Source: Aquitalea aquatica (GTDB taxonomy: Bacteria > Pseudomonadota > Gammaproteobacteria > Burkholderiales > Chromobacteriaceae). Taken from it: 64,000 bases of DNA. Below the pieces are notes generated by a model. That model had not been told where the DNA came from. It did no database searches and saw nothing but the letters and a program-made list of their open reading frames with translations. The stretch covers positions 1 to 64,000 of the forward strand of contig NZ_JACERN010000022.1 of NCBI RefSeq assembly GCF_013911085.1, given 5' to 3'. This document shows, piece by piece, positions 19,147 through 28,764 of the stretch; position 1 is the first letter of the stretch; each line of letters begins with the position of its first letter. A program made the position numbers and the translations under genes.

Positions 19147-22100
19147 TCAGCGGCTGGTCAGCAGCCGCATGAAATGGCCAATCGACATCGGCTTGCCGAA
19201 CAAATAGCCCTGGAAGGCGCGGCAGTGCTGTTGTAGCAGAAACTGGCGCTGGCTGGCGGTTTCCACCCCTTCGGCAATCACTTGCAATTGCATGCTGCCG
19301 GCCAGGGCGACAATGGTGCGGATGATGGAGACATCGTTCACATTACTGTCGATGTCGCGGACGAAGGACTGATCGATTTTCAACTGGTCCAGCGGCAGGC
19401 GCTTGATATAGGACAGCGAGGAATAGCCGGTGCCAAAGTCGTCCAGCGAGAAGCCCACGCCATCCTGTTTCAGTGCCTGCATCTTGCGCACGGTGTCGTC
19501 TACATCCTGCAGCAGCAGGCTTTCGGTCAGCTCCAGTTTCAGCTTGCGCGCCGGGGCGCCACTTTGCTGCAGCGCCATCCTGACCATGGCCACGAAGCCG
19601 GGCTGATGAAACTGGCGGGCGCTGACATTGACCGACAACTCCAACTGGGCGGTAGCCGGATCAGCGGCCCAGGCTGCCAGCTGGCGACAGGCGGTGTGCA
19701 AGACCCACTCGCCCAGCGGCACGATCAGGCCGGACTCTTCGGCCAGCGGGATAAAGCTGGCCGGTGTCACCAGGCCGTATTCCGGCCGCTGCCAGCGCAG
19801 CAGGGCTTCGGCACCGGTAATGTGGCCGTCGGCATCCACCTGTGGTTGATAGAATAGCTGGAACTCTTGCTGTTGCAGGCCACGGCGCAGGTCGGCCTCC
19901 AGTTCGGCGCGGGCGGTGACCGCCTGCTGCATTTCCGGATCGAAAAAGCGCAGCGTATTGCGCCCGGCAGCCTTGGCCTGGTACATGGCCAGGTCGGCCC
20001 GCTTCAGTAGCTCTTCCACCGTGGTGGTATTGCCGAAGAACAGTACCGCACCCAGGCTGCAAGTATTGTGGTGGGTGCCTCCCAGCATGGGGTAGGGGCG
20101 GGCGAGCGAGTCCAGGATGCGCTGGCCCAGCTCGCGGGTTTGTTGCGCGGCCAGCTGTTGCAACGGGCTGAGCCTTTCCAGCATGACCACGAATTCATCA
20201 CCGCCCAGCCGTGCCACGGTGTCGCCGCTGCGCAGGCACTCATTCAGGCGTACCGCCACTTCCTGCAGTAGCCGGTCGCCCATGTCATGGCCCAGGGTGT
20301 CGTTGAGGGTCTTGAAGTTGTCCAGGTCGATAAACAGCAGGGCGCCGGTTTGCTGGTGGCGTGCGCTGCTGTCCAGCGCGACCTGTAGCTGGTCCAGCAG
20401 CAGGCGACGGTTGGGCAGCTGGGTGAGCGGGTCGTAAAAGGCCAGCCGCTTGATTTTGTCTTCGGCGGCCTTGCGCTGGGTGATGTCGCTCATGGTGCCA
20501 ACATAATGACTGACTTCGCCATTGTCGCCCTGCACCGCGCTGATGCTCAGCCACTCCGGGTAGATTTCGCCGTTCTTGCGGCGGTTCCAGATTTCGCCCT
20601 GCCAGGCTCCTTGTTCGCGCAGGCTGAGCCACAGGCGGCGGTAGAAGGCGGCGTCGTGCCGGCCAGATTGCAGGATGTTGATCTTGCGGCCCACAACATC
20701 TTCAGCCTGGTAGCCGGTGATTTTGCTGAAGGCGCTGTTTACGCGCAGGATGACGGTGTGGCAGTCGGTCACCACCATGCCTTCCTGTGCTTCGAAGGCG
20801 GTGGCGGCGATGCGCAGCAGCTGCTCGGCATGCTTGCGCTCGGAGATGTCGCGCGAAGAAGCATACAGATAGCGCCGGCCACCAATATTCATCGCCTTGG
20901 CATTCACCTCCACCTCGATCTGGCTGCCATCCTTGCGGCGATGGCGGGTTTCCAGGCAATAGCCTTGTCCACTTTCGTCTTGCAGCAGCTGCTCGAACAA
21001 GCCCGCCGGCACGGTATCGTCCCAGTCGGCCAGTTGTAATTGGCGCTGGCGCAGTTCGTCCGGGGTATAGCCCAGCATGCTGGCGAACGAGTCGCTGAAT
21101 TCGGTGAGCTGGCCGTGTTCATTCAGGATATGGATGCCGTCCGATGCGGTTTGCAGCAGGGCAGCTTGGCGTATGGTTTCTGCCAGCGCCGCGTGTTCGG
21201 CAGCCTGACGATCCGAGGTTTCCTGTGCCAGCGCACGGGTACGCAGCGCTACCAGCAGGGCCAGCTCGGCGCGGTGGCGACGCAGCTCCAGCATTTGCCA
21301 GGCCAGCCAGCCCAGCAGAAAGCTGATGACCAGCACCAGCGCACTGTTGATGACGATGCGGTGCTGGTCGCGCCAGCCATCCTGTGGCTGCACATCCAGC
21401 GTCCATATCCCGTTCGGCATATTGATGTGGTAATGCACCGGGTCGCTTAGTTGCTTGTTTTTGCTGTCTGCGCCAGCAATGATCTGCACCTGCTTGGTGT
21501 CCGGATGCTGCCGCCACAGGCGATATTGATAACCGCGCTGCGGCAGCCAGTTCAGCCCGGCCCCTTGCAGTACATCGGGAAACCGCACCAGAGCGATGGC
21601 AAAGCCCCAGAAGTGCGGTTTGCCGTTGTTGTCGCGGCCGATGAAGATGGGCAGCCGGCCAACGGCACCGGTGCCGCCCTGCAAAAGCGGAAAGGGTCCG
21701 GCCAGTGTCATCTGGCCGGTATCGCGCGCCATGAAGGCTTCCTTGTTGCGCGCCGGGTCGGCCAGCAGATTGTGGCCGATGGCCTTTTCATTGCCCTTGA
21801 GCGGATAAATCTGCTGCACTACGCCGGAGGGAGCCAGTTGCAGCGACATCACGCCAGGGTAGTAAATGATGAGCGGGCGGGCAAAGGTATCAAACTCATC
21901 CAGCTGGCCACGGCCCTGCCGCACCATGGCGCCAAGGGCATAGGTGGAGGACAGGGCGTGGTCGATGGCAACCTTGACCGCATTGCCACGGTCGCTGGCG
22001 TCGGCCAGCGCCTGGGAGCGGACGATGTTTTCGTCTTGCCGCGCAGTGAAATACACCACGCTCATGCCGATAAGGCAGGCAAGCAGGGCGACCAGCAGGC

Positions 22101-22212
22101 TGATCAGCCAGGAGCGCCAGATTTTATTCACGGTAGCCAGTGCAGATGAGTGGAAAATGGCAGCGCAGCAACCGGACCGTTGTGCTTCCAGGCCATGGCA
22201 GGCTGCCTGCAC
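19147..22212 (-). CDS. CHASE-PAS-PAS-GGDEF-EAL c-di-GMP turnover protein
   Basis: Membrane sensor of about 1,021 residues. TM1 (about 33-55), a periplasmic CHASE domain (about 75-255), TM2 (about 288-312), two PAS domains (about 345-590), GGDEF with intact RLGGDEFVV (about 690) and EAL with intact GAEALLRW and DDFGTGYSSLSY are present. Both catalytic signatures look functional, so it may be bifunctional or act mainly as a phosphodiesterase. The start is uncertain: the frame opens at GTG 22212, no ATG exists before TM1, and GTG 22131 would give a protein beginning about 5 residues before TM1. No good ribosome binding site distinguishes them. Confidence 0.93.
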   Translation of the reverse strand: MQAACHGLEAQRSGCCAAIFHSSALATVNKIWRSWLISLLVALLACLIGMSVVYFTARQDENIVRSQALADASDRGNAVKVAIDHALSSTYALGAMVRQGRGQLDEFDTFARPLIIYYPGVMSLQLAPSGVVQQIYPLKGNEKAIGHNLLADPARNKEAFMARDTGQMTLAGPFPLLQGGTGAVGRLPIFIGRDNNGKPHFWGFAIALVRFPDVLQGAGLNWLPQRGYQYRLWRQHPDTKQVQIIAGADSKNKQLSDPVHYHINMPNGIWTLDVQPQDGWRDQHRIVINSALVLVISFLLGWLAWQMLELRRHRAELALLVALRTRALAQETSDRQAAEHAALAETIRQAALLQTASDGIHILNEHGQLTEFSDSFASMLGYTPDELRQRQLQLADWDDTVPAGLFEQLLQDESGQGYCLETRHRRKDGSQIEVEVNAKAMNIGGRRYLYASSRDISERKHAEQLLRIAATAFEAQEGMVVTDCHTVILRVNSAFSKITGYQAEDVVGRKINILQSGRHDAAFYRRLWLSLREQGAWQGEIWNRRKNGEIYPEWLSISAVQGDNGEVSHYVGTMSDITQRKAAEDKIKRLAFYDPLTQLPNRRLLLDQLQVALDSSARHQQTGALLFIDLDNFKTLNDTLGHDMGDRLLQEVAVRLNECLRSGDTVARLGGDEFVVMLERLSPLQQLAAQQTRELGQRILDSLARPYPMLGGTHHNTCSLGAVLFFGNTTTVEELLKRADLAMYQAKAAGRNTLRFFDPEMQQAVTARAELEADLRRGLQQQEFQLFYQPQVDADGHITGAEALLRWQRPEYGLVTPASFIPLAEESGLIVPLGEWVLHTACRQLAAWAADPATAQLELSVNVSARQFHQPGFVAMVRMALQQSGAPARKLKLELTESLLLQDVDDTVRKMQALKQDGVGFSLDDFGTGYSSLSYIKRLPLDQLKIDQSFVRDIDSNVNDVSIIRTIVALAGSMQLQVIAEGVETASQRQFLLQQHCRAFQGYLFGKPMSIGHFMRLLTSR

Positions 22213-22299
22213 ATAGAGTCGCTAGTTTACTGAGCAATTTCCTGGCTTGTCATGCCAATTGCAAGCCATCTCACACTCTTTTGCGCGATATCAGGCTGT

Positions 22300-22635
22300 T
22301 TACACGAACAGGGCCGCCACGACCCCGCTGAAGGCCACCACGATGGACAACATATAGAGCTGGAAGGTGTGCTGATAGTAATGACCGGCCCGCTGCAGCG
22401 GATAGCGGTTATTCAGCAGCCGGTACAGCACCAGCAGCATCATGCTGATGGCGGCAACCAGCGTGAGCGCCACCACCCAGTCGGCGCGGCTCTGGATGGC
22501 GGATTCACCATTGTCATTGGTGGCCCACTGGCCAAGAAAGCCAAGCAGAAAGCCGAGAATGATGCCGAGCGAGGTCACCATGGGCTGGCGGAAATCGCGA
22601 ATATCCTGGTTCATGTCTGGTGTGGGTTCGGTCAT
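22300..22635 (-). CDS. Small conserved-type membrane protein, function unknown
   Basis: The 111 residues contain three predicted membrane segments: about 20-36 (VTSLGIILGFLLGFLGQ), 54-70 (VVALTLVAAISMMLLVL) and 93-110 (MLSIVVAFSGVVAALF). The first two are separated by a hydrophilic stretch containing a Trp-Ala-Thr-Asn motif. ATG 22635 is preceded by a weak AGCAGG site. It is monocistronic between the GGDEF-EAL gene and a divergent secreted protein. No function is recognised. Confidence 0.72.
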   Translation of the reverse strand: MTEPTPDMNQDIRDFRQPMVTSLGIILGFLLGFLGQWATNDNGESAIQSRADWVVALTLVAAISMMLLVLYRLLNNRYPLQRAGHYYQHTFQLYMLSIVVAFSGVVAALFV

Positions 22636-22730
22636 GGCGTGCCTGCTGTTGTTTGTCCGCCAGACAGTGTAATTTGTCCTTCCAGGCCCGGCCAGTCAGC
22701 TCTGCCGGGTAGCCTACGTGGAGCAAATCG

Positions 22731-23342
22731 ATGCGCGGTCTGCCGGTATTGTTGCTATGGTTCGCGGGCTTGTCATGCGCAGCGCCGGTGCGTGCTGCGG
22801 TGGTGTCAATCAGTGTGGCGGATAGCGCTGGCCCGGCTTGCGAGCTGCTGGCCGTGGCGCTGACGCAGCACACGCAGAGCCATTCGGTGTGGGATGCGCT
22901 GGGCGGCTGGGGGCCGGGCGCTGCGCACCTTACCGCTAACCGGGCAGATTTCTACCTGTTCCGGCCATCCAGCGGCCAACTGCGCAAATTACTGAGCCTG
23001 GATGCGCCCGCACGCTGGCGGCAGTCGGATCGCTATCAGATGCGCCCGCGCATTCTGCCGGATGGCAGCTTGCTGTTCAGCCTGCACGGCTGCCCGCCGC
23101 AGCAGGAAAACTGCACCGAGCAGCAATACTACCAACTGTCGGCCGACGGGGCTTACCAGCAAATTACGGCCTGGCCTGCGGCATCGGCTAAGGAGTCGGC
23201 CAATCTGCGGCAATGCACCAGTTTGCAGAGCTATCAGGGCGGCAAGACCCTGATCAATATCGGCCCAAGCGGCGGCCCCTGGCGGCCGGTGCTGCAACTG
23301 GAAGGCAGCGTACTGCGGCCATTTGCCGCGCCTGCACCCTGA
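22731..23342 (+). CDS. Putative secreted protein, function unknown
   Basis: The 203 residues start with a signal peptide (LPVLLLWFAGLSCAAPVRA, cleavage near residue 22). The mature part has four cysteines (ACELL, HGCPPQQENC, RQCTS), which could form disulfides in the periplasm, and no membrane segment. It lies 260 bp upstream of a copper-type TonB receptor on the same strand, so a shared role in metal uptake is possible but not shown. No family is recognised. Confidence 0.7.
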   Translation: MRGLPVLLLWFAGLSCAAPVRAAVVSISVADSAGPACELLAVALTQHTQSHSVWDALGGWGPGAAHLTANRADFYLFRPSSGQLRKLLSLDAPARWRQSDRYQMRPRILPDGSLLFSLHGCPPQQENCTEQQYYQLSADGAYQQITAWPAASAKESANLRQCTSLQSYQGGKTLINIGPSGGPWRPVLQLEGSVLRPFAAPAP

Positions 23343-23601
23343 ACCGGGCGGCAATCCCTGCGCTGCCACGGCCCCCTCTGTCTGGCTGCATCACTCTCCC
23401 TGCGACAATTGGTCACATCCCAAGCGGGTAGCAAATTGCTAATCTCGCCCCGGCTGTTAAGCAAACAACTGTTTGTTGGCAGCGCCTGCAAGCCTGTTTT
23501 GTGTTCCCCTCCAGCCGGAATGGGCTTGCCAACAAGATGGCAGGCAAGTTGCGCCTTTGACCTGGCCCGCATTCCATTCCGTTGCTCACTTGGGAAACAT
23601 C

Positions 23602-25833
23602 ATGCAATACCATCAGAAGCCTGCCGTACTGGCAGTTGCCCTGGCCATGGCCGCGCTGTGTCAAAGCGCGCTGGCAGAAGACACGAATGCGCTGCAAAGC
23701 ATGCCGGAGGTGGTGGTGCACGGCACGCGCCCGGCTAATCTGGCCGATGGCAGCACGCTGGACGCGACCCAGCTGGCCACCCAGAAAGCCCGCAGCAGCG
23801 ACAGCGCCCAGCTGTTGCAGGATATTCCCGGCCTCAGCCTGCATGGTGCGGGTGGTTTTTCCAGCCTGCCGGTATTACGTGGCCTGGCCGATGACCGCCT
23901 GCTGATCAAGACCGACGGCATCAGCCTGGTGTCTTCCTGCCCCAATCACATGAACTCGCCGCTGTCCTATATGGATGCCAGCAAGGTGGACAGCGTGCAG
24001 GTGTATAACGGCAGCGCCCCGGTCAGCGCCGGTGGCGATCATATCGGTGGCGTCATCGTGGCCAAGGCCGCCGCCCCGCGCTTTGCCGAAACCGGACAAA
24101 CCCTGCTGACCGGCCAGATGGGCGCCTATTACCGCAGCAATGGCGATGCCAGCGGTGCCAATCTGTCCGCCACGCTGGCCAATGACCATGTCAGCATCAA
24201 CTACAGCGGCTCTACCGCCCGCTCCGGCAATTACGATGCCGCTGCCGCATTCAAGAGTGCCGGTGCCTCCACCGGCCGCGCCTGGCTGGATGGCGACACA
24301 GTAGGCTCCAGCGCTTACCACACCCAGAACCACGAAGTCAGCGTGGCCTGGCGCGACAGCTACCAGCTGCTGGAAGCCAAGGTGGGCGTGCAAAACACCC
24401 CGTACGAAGGCTTTGCCAACCAGCGCATGGACATGACCGACAACAGCAGCAGCCAGTTCAACCTGCACTACAACGGCCAGTTTGGCTGGGGCGAGCTGGA
24501 TGCACGGCTGTACAACCAGTATGTGCGGCACAGCATGGACTTTGGCGATGACAAGCAAACCGTATACGGCAGCTATGGCGGCATGCCGATGGACACCGCC
24601 AGCCACACCCTGGGCGGGGCGCTGGTGATTGATCTGCCACTGAGCCCGCGCGACCAACTGAAGCTGGGGGCCGAATTCCTGCGTTATGGCCTGAATGACT
24701 GGTGGCCTGCCGCCGGCAGCGGCATGGGCATGATGAGCCCCAATACCTTCTGGAACATTAAGGACGGCACGCGCGACAAGCTGGATGTGTTTGCCGAATG
24801 GCAGGCCGACTGGACACCGCAATGGCGCAGCATTCTCGGCCTGCGTGCATCCCAGGTAAAGAGCAATGCCGGCAATGTGGCGGGCTATAACAGCATGGCC
24901 TCCTATGCCACCGATGCCGCTGCCTTCAACGCGCTGAACCATCAACAGACCGACCACAATATCGACCTGTCCGCCCTGGTACGCTACACCCCGTCGGCCG
25001 GGCAGCAGTACGAACTGGCCTATGCCCAGAAAACCCGCTCGCCCAATCTGTACGAGCGCTATACCTGGTCCAGCATGGGCATGGCCGCCATCATGAATAA
25101 TTTTGTCGGTGATGGTAACGGCTACTTCGGCAACCCCAACCTGAAGCCGGAAGTGGCGCATACCCTCAGCAGCAGTGCCGACTGGCGCGCCGCCGATGGC
25201 AAGGCCTGGGGCCTGAAAATCAGCCCCTACTACAGCTATGTGCAAAACTACATCGATGCCCAGCGTTGCGGCACCAGCCTGTGTGGGGGTAGCAGCAACC
25301 TGAGCAGCACCAACAGCTATGTCACCCTGCAATACGTCAATCAGAACGCCCAGCTATACGGCGTGGATGTCAGCGGCAAGCTGCGGCTGGCCAATGGCCC
25401 GCAATACGGCAGTGTCGATGCCACCGCCCAGCTCAGCTACACCCGTGGCGAAAACCTGACTACCGGCGACAATCTGTACAACATTATGCCGCTGAATGCC
25501 AAGCTGGCGCTGGTGCACACCCTGGGCCAGTGGAGCAATACCGCCGAACTGCAGCTGGTGCGTGCCAAGACCGCTGTCTCGGCCGTGCGTAATGAAATCA
25601 AAACGCCGGGCTACAGCCTGTTCAACCTGCGCAGCCGCTATGAGTGGAAGCAGTTCAGCGTGGATGTGGGCGTGGACAATGTGTTCAATCGCTACTACGT
25701 ACAGCCGCTGGGCGGGGCCTATACCGGCCAGGGCCGGACCATGGCGAAGAACCCCAGCGGGATGGGTGAATGGGGAACTGGCGTGCCGGGTGCAGCCCGC
25801 TCGCTGTATACCGCGCTGAATTACCAGTTCTGA
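23602..25833 (+). CDS. oprC: TonB-dependent receptor, OprC/NosA-like copper receptor
   Basis: Outer-membrane beta-barrel receptor of 743 residues. ATG 23602 gives a clean signal peptide (VALAMAALCQSALA); the frame extends 43 codons upstream without one. The plug domain (about 30-160) has VVVHGTRP as a TonB-box-like region. Copper-type features are the CxxxM motif in SSCPNHMNSPL (about residue 113) and an HxM motif in VRHSMDFGDD (about 310), as reported for copper coordination in OprC. Met-rich loops occur near GSGMGMMSP and WSSMGMAAIM. The barrel ends in YTALNYQF with the terminal Phe. Copper specificity is inferred from these motifs. Confidence 0.87.
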   Translation: MQYHQKPAVLAVALAMAALCQSALAEDTNALQSMPEVVVHGTRPANLADGSTLDATQLATQKARSSDSAQLLQDIPGLSLHGAGGFSSLPVLRGLADDRLLIKTDGISLVSSCPNHMNSPLSYMDASKVDSVQVYNGSAPVSAGGDHIGGVIVAKAAAPRFAETGQTLLTGQMGAYYRSNGDASGANLSATLANDHVSINYSGSTARSGNYDAAAAFKSAGASTGRAWLDGDTVGSSAYHTQNHEVSVAWRDSYQLLEAKVGVQNTPYEGFANQRMDMTDNSSSQFNLHYNGQFGWGELDARLYNQYVRHSMDFGDDKQTVYGSYGGMPMDTASHTLGGALVIDLPLSPRDQLKLGAEFLRYGLNDWWPAAGSGMGMMSPNTFWNIKDGTRDKLDVFAEWQADWTPQWRSILGLRASQVKSNAGNVAGYNSMASYATDAAAFNALNHQQTDHNIDLSALVRYTPSAGQQYELAYAQKTRSPNLYERYTWSSMGMAAIMNNFVGDGNGYFGNPNLKPEVAHTLSSSADWRAADGKAWGLKISPYYSYVQNYIDAQRCGTSLCGGSSNLSSTNSYVTLQYVNQNAQLYGVDVSGKLRLANGPQYGSVDATAQLSYTRGENLTTGDNLYNIMPLNAKLALVHTLGQWSNTAELQLVRAKTAVSAVRNEIKTPGYSLFNLRSRYEWKQFSVDVGVDNVFNRYYVQPLGGAYTGQGRTMAKNPSGMGEWGTGVPGAARSLYTALNYQF

Positions 25834-26027
25834 GCGCAGCCCGGCAGCAGGCCGCGTTATCACCCACTGGGTGACTGGCCGCTACTGGCCAGCGCCTGTG
25901 GGGGGGATGTCTTGTATGGTCAGCCGCCAGCCTGGAAACGGGTTGGCACAGCCAGCCCAGCCGCCAAGCGTGCAAAACCTCATGAAAAGGGCAGTTGAAC
26001 CCCTGGCTAGCTGCGGTGGCGCATGTT

Positions 26028-26708
26028 TCAGCGCTTGGCATCGCGTAGCAGCAGGTCTTCATAAAACGCACCATACGGCAGCGTGGGGTGGCGAATCTGG
26101 ATTTCCAGAATCCACACCCCGGTATCCGGGCAGGCGGCAAAATCCCCCAGCGAACCGGCCTGGTAAATGGCGTGCGGAAAATCACAAACCCGGTGCCCCT
26201 TGATATCCAGATTCAGCTTCCAGCCCATGGCCGCAGCCTGCTCCGCCGCATAGTCGTACAGCGCACTGCCGGCGCAGCCATCCTGCTGCCACTTTTCGCT
26301 GACCAGCTGCCACAGCGTGCGGGCCGCTGCCGCGCAGGCATGCATGTCCGCATCCTGCCCCACTACAAAGGTAGCGCCGGCATCGCCCTCGTGGCCATCC
26401 CACACCACCCCCAGGTCGATAAAGAAAATATCGTGCTCACCCAGCACATTGTCTGGGTCGATTTTCTGCTTGAAGGTTTTTAGCGTTGAATGGCCAAAAC
26501 GGATGATGATGCCATGCCAGATCCGCTCCATCCCCATGCGCGCCAGCGTCGCCCGCGCCAGGTCCTTGGCCTGCTGCTCGTCCATGCCGGGACGAATCTG
26601 CGCCGCAATCAGCCGCACCGCCTCGAAGGTCTTGTCACGCGCATGGCGCATTTTGGCAAGGGAAAAACGGGAACCGACAGCTTCCTGCTGGGCCAGGGCA
26701 TCCGACAT
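26028..26708 (-). CDS. M24-family metallopeptidase (Xaa-Pro peptidase-like)
   Basis: The 226 residues cover only the pita-bread catalytic domain, without the N-terminal creatinase-like domain of full Xaa-Pro aminopeptidases. Candidate metal ligands are Asp in FFIDLGVVWDGHEGDAGATF (two Asp), His in KGHRVCDFPH, Glu in ILEIQIRHP and Glu in GAFYEDLLL. ATG 26708 follows a strong GGAGGG ribosome binding site. It is probably cytoplasmic. Peptidase activity is likely, but some M24 proteins of this size are non-peptidase homologues. Confidence 0.88.
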   Translation of the reverse strand: MSDALAQQEAVGSRFSLAKMRHARDKTFEAVRLIAAQIRPGMDEQQAKDLARATLARMGMERIWHGIIIRFGHSTLKTFKQKIDPDNVLGEHDIFFIDLGVVWDGHEGDAGATFVVGQDADMHACAAAARTLWQLVSEKWQQDGCAGSALYDYAAEQAAAMGWKLNLDIKGHRVCDFPHAIYQAGSLGDFAACPDTGVWILEIQIRHPTLPYGAFYEDLLLRDAKR

Positions 26709-27453
26709 GGCAATCCCTCCAAGGGTGGTGGCTGAAAAATGAATTCATCATATCCATGATGCCGCTGAACGCAAGAGTCATGAACAAAAACCACCCAGAC
26801 GGGCAAGCTGGTGACAGCGCCGGCCAGCTGCGCTGGTGGGAAGATGCGGACAAGCGTCAGGCGGGGATGTGTGCTGGATGGCAACTGCGCTGTGCCTCAA
26901 TACCCGCACGCCCGGAGTAGACCGGCGGCAACGGGGTAGAGCGACTGGTTCACACCGGATTGGACTTGCCGGATCGCACAGGACAATAAAAACCCGCAGA
27001 GCATGGTGCTGTGCGGGGTTCTGGGCTTATTAGGCGGGGTCTCTATCGAAGTGTGGCTGGAAAGCCAATACAGGTTGTGATTTTTAGTTTGTGGAAACTT
27101 GATCTGTACACAAATCTATACACAGCTTGTAGGTGCCGTGAGCTACAGGATGGGGATAATGGTAATCGGTTCAGCCATGTCCGTAGCTCTTCGATAGCGA
27201 CTCAGTTCTATTGGCGAGCGGCAACATTCGATTCAAATCAGATGTTTGGGCAACATCCACTTATAGTTGCTTTTCTGCAAATGAGGCCAGACGCTAGCAT
27301 GGGGGACACTGTATCCGTATCAAGTGTATAGCTGACAACGCTGCACCTATTCACAGCTCAAAATCCACAATTTCGGTAACTCGCTATTTTTCATCGATAG
27401 CTATTGAAAATTTATAATGGGAATTGCCATATATAGAAAAGAAAGAAGAATCA
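26709..27453. other. Gap between the M24 gene and the AT-rich island cassette
   Basis: No gene is supported in about 745 bp. The left part is GC-rich like the core genome. After about 27050 the composition falls to AT-rich, marking the probable left edge of the accessory island. An imperfect minus-strand terminator lies at 26988-27020. The sequence contains a short repeated tacaca motif near 27110-27125. A plus-strand frame at 27011-27331 has no coding signature. Confidence 0.5.
26988..27020 (-). terminator. Imperfect terminator-like hairpin on the minus strand
   Basis: aacccgcagagca (26991-27003) pairs with tgctgtgcggggtt (27007-27020), with one mismatch and one bulge. On the minus strand it runs into T residues (A at 26988-26992). 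No gene lies close upstream on that strand, so it may belong to an ancestral transcript cut by the island insertion. Confidence 0.6.
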
Positions 27454-27876
27454 TTATTGTTTATTTCTTATTATTAATAGAGCTGCAAATCCATCTTTGA
27501 AGTGAAAGAAACTTGCGATTAGGAAAAGAAATATTTGAGAAAAAGCTAGGCTAAGCGAGGGTTTTGCAATCATTCCAAAATATACAGCTAGAGATGCTAC
27601 AATTAATAAAAATCTTTTGGCGGTATACCAACCGAAATTTTGCTCGACTATCATATTTTTAGAAGCTACTGCGGCTCGTGATAATTTTGACGCACTTTGG
27701 CCAAATATTAAGCAGGATGCGAGTGACCAGTCAGTACTGAGGATTACATCCCGCCACTCTCCCATGTATAGCTTAATTGCAATTAGAAGCAAAAAAGGAA
27801 TTGCGATATATAAATAGTCAGTTTTTAATTCGGTGAATATAACTGATTTCTCTCTATTGATTTCCACCGAATTCAT
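27454..27876 (-). CDS. Multi-pass membrane protein of unknown function (island cassette gene 2)
   Basis: The 140 residues (ATG 27876; a GTG four codons upstream is an alternative) contain about four hydrophobic segments: DYLYIAIPFLLLIAIKLYM (about 20-38), DWSLASCLIFG (about 49-59), FLLIVASLAVYFGMI (about 89-103) and LAFSQIFLFLIASFF (about 110-124). The start lies 23 bp inside the end of the upstream gene, so the two are likely translated together. Base composition is AT-rich compared with the core genome, with codons such as AAA, TTA and ATT frequent. No family is recognised. The pairing with a soluble partner resembles small accessory or defence cassettes, which is inference only. Confidence 0.65.
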   Translation of the reverse strand: MNSVEINREKSVIFTELKTDYLYIAIPFLLLIAIKLYMGEWRDVILSTDWSLASCLIFGQSASKLSRAAVASKNMIVEQNFGWYTAKRFLLIVASLAVYFGMIAKPSLSLAFSQIFLFLIASFFHFKDGFAALLIIRNKQ

Positions 27877-28717
27877 ACTGGTATCCACTCTGGTTGCGAA
27901 TTATTTGAATTACATCAATTATTTTTGCATTTCTTATTGTTGGATTTCCTCGTCCTTTGGGAGGGGTGTAAATGTCATATGCAACGCGTGCCTTTATAAC
28001 ATCTTTGGGGCCAATAGGCTGAATGAGACCATTTTGATATCTACTCAGCCAATCTTTGTGTGTAATGGTAGCATGTATTCTGCGATTCATCTCAATGCTT
28101 TTAAAACACCACAAAGCATTTCCCTCATTAACTGCCATAACGGCATAGAAGCTACCCTCTACATCATGATGCTCGATATCACCTTGAAACATTTCAGCCG
28201 GATTTCCAGTAAAGCGCCAATCTGTGTCCAAGTGATAAATATTCGATCTCTCATCCTTCGAATGAAAGCTTACTTTTTCTCCTTTGTTTAGCTTCTCATT
28301 TGCTTGAGAGAACTCCCTTAGTACAAAGGCTAATTTGGTTCGGTCAATCATAGGTGAAGCTATTTCTCCTGATATCCTCTTGGCTATATCGGCTTCCAAT
28401 TCCGCGCCCAAACTCTCAACATCTTCTTCTGTGCTAGTTTGCCCTTTTAATTTTGCCATTGTTCTATTTCCAGCTGCGTAGAATATTTCTTCTAGTCCCT
28501 TGTCTATCAAGCCAGGTAAGGCTGATAGTTTGCTAAGAATAGAGCCTTCTTTGATATCGTCAAGCTGAAATTCAAAGTCTGCTTTAATTCCAACTGAGCT
28601 GATTAATAGCTGACTAAAGTCTTGGTATGCCTCAATGTATTGAGCCATGGCCTCAAAAACTGCGGCTGGCTTTTTGCGGTTATTTTCATATTCTATTTTT
28701 ATAGATAATTCAGACAT
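27854..28717 (-). CDS. Soluble protein of unknown function (island cassette gene 1)
   Basis: The 287 residues have no signal peptide or membrane segment. The N-terminal third (MSELSIKIEYENNRKKPAAV ... DDIKEGSILSKL) looks like a compact alpha/beta domain with a helical pair. The C-terminal half is beta-rich and charged (KVSFHSKDERSN, GSFYAVMAVNEGNALWCF). It overlaps the downstream membrane protein gene by 23 bp. The AT-rich composition marks it as transferred. No catalytic motif is obvious and no function is assigned; a role as the cytosolic sensor or effector of a two-gene accessory system is speculation. Confidence 0.72.
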   Translation of the reverse strand: MSELSIKIEYENNRKKPAAVFEAMAQYIEAYQDFSQLLISSVGIKADFEFQLDDIKEGSILSKLSALPGLIDKGLEEIFYAAGNRTMAKLKGQTSTEEDVESLGAELEADIAKRISGEIASPMIDRTKLAFVLREFSQANEKLNKGEKVSFHSKDERSNIYHLDTDWRFTGNPAEMFQGDIEHHDVEGSFYAVMAVNEGNALWCFKSIEMNRRIHATITHKDWLSRYQNGLIQPIGPKDVIKARVAYDIYTPPKGRGNPTIRNAKIIDVIQIIRNQSGYQYEFGGNQ

Positions 28718-28764
28718 TTTATAGCCTATCGTGCTAATAAAGATAAAATAAATTTAAATGGCTA

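Noticed and set aside
23343-23601. Possible riboswitch (cobalamin type) upstream of the TonB receptor
   Set aside because: No recognisable B12-box or folded core; the receptor looks copper-type.
23875-25332. 485-codon minus-strand frame opposite the TonB receptor
   Set aside because: It is His/Gly/Val/Ile-rich and mirrors the receptor; the receptor has full domain and motif support.
27011-27331. 106-codon plus-strand frame at the island's left edge
   Set aside because: No ribosome binding site, mixed composition and no protein-like pattern; it crosses the composition boundary.
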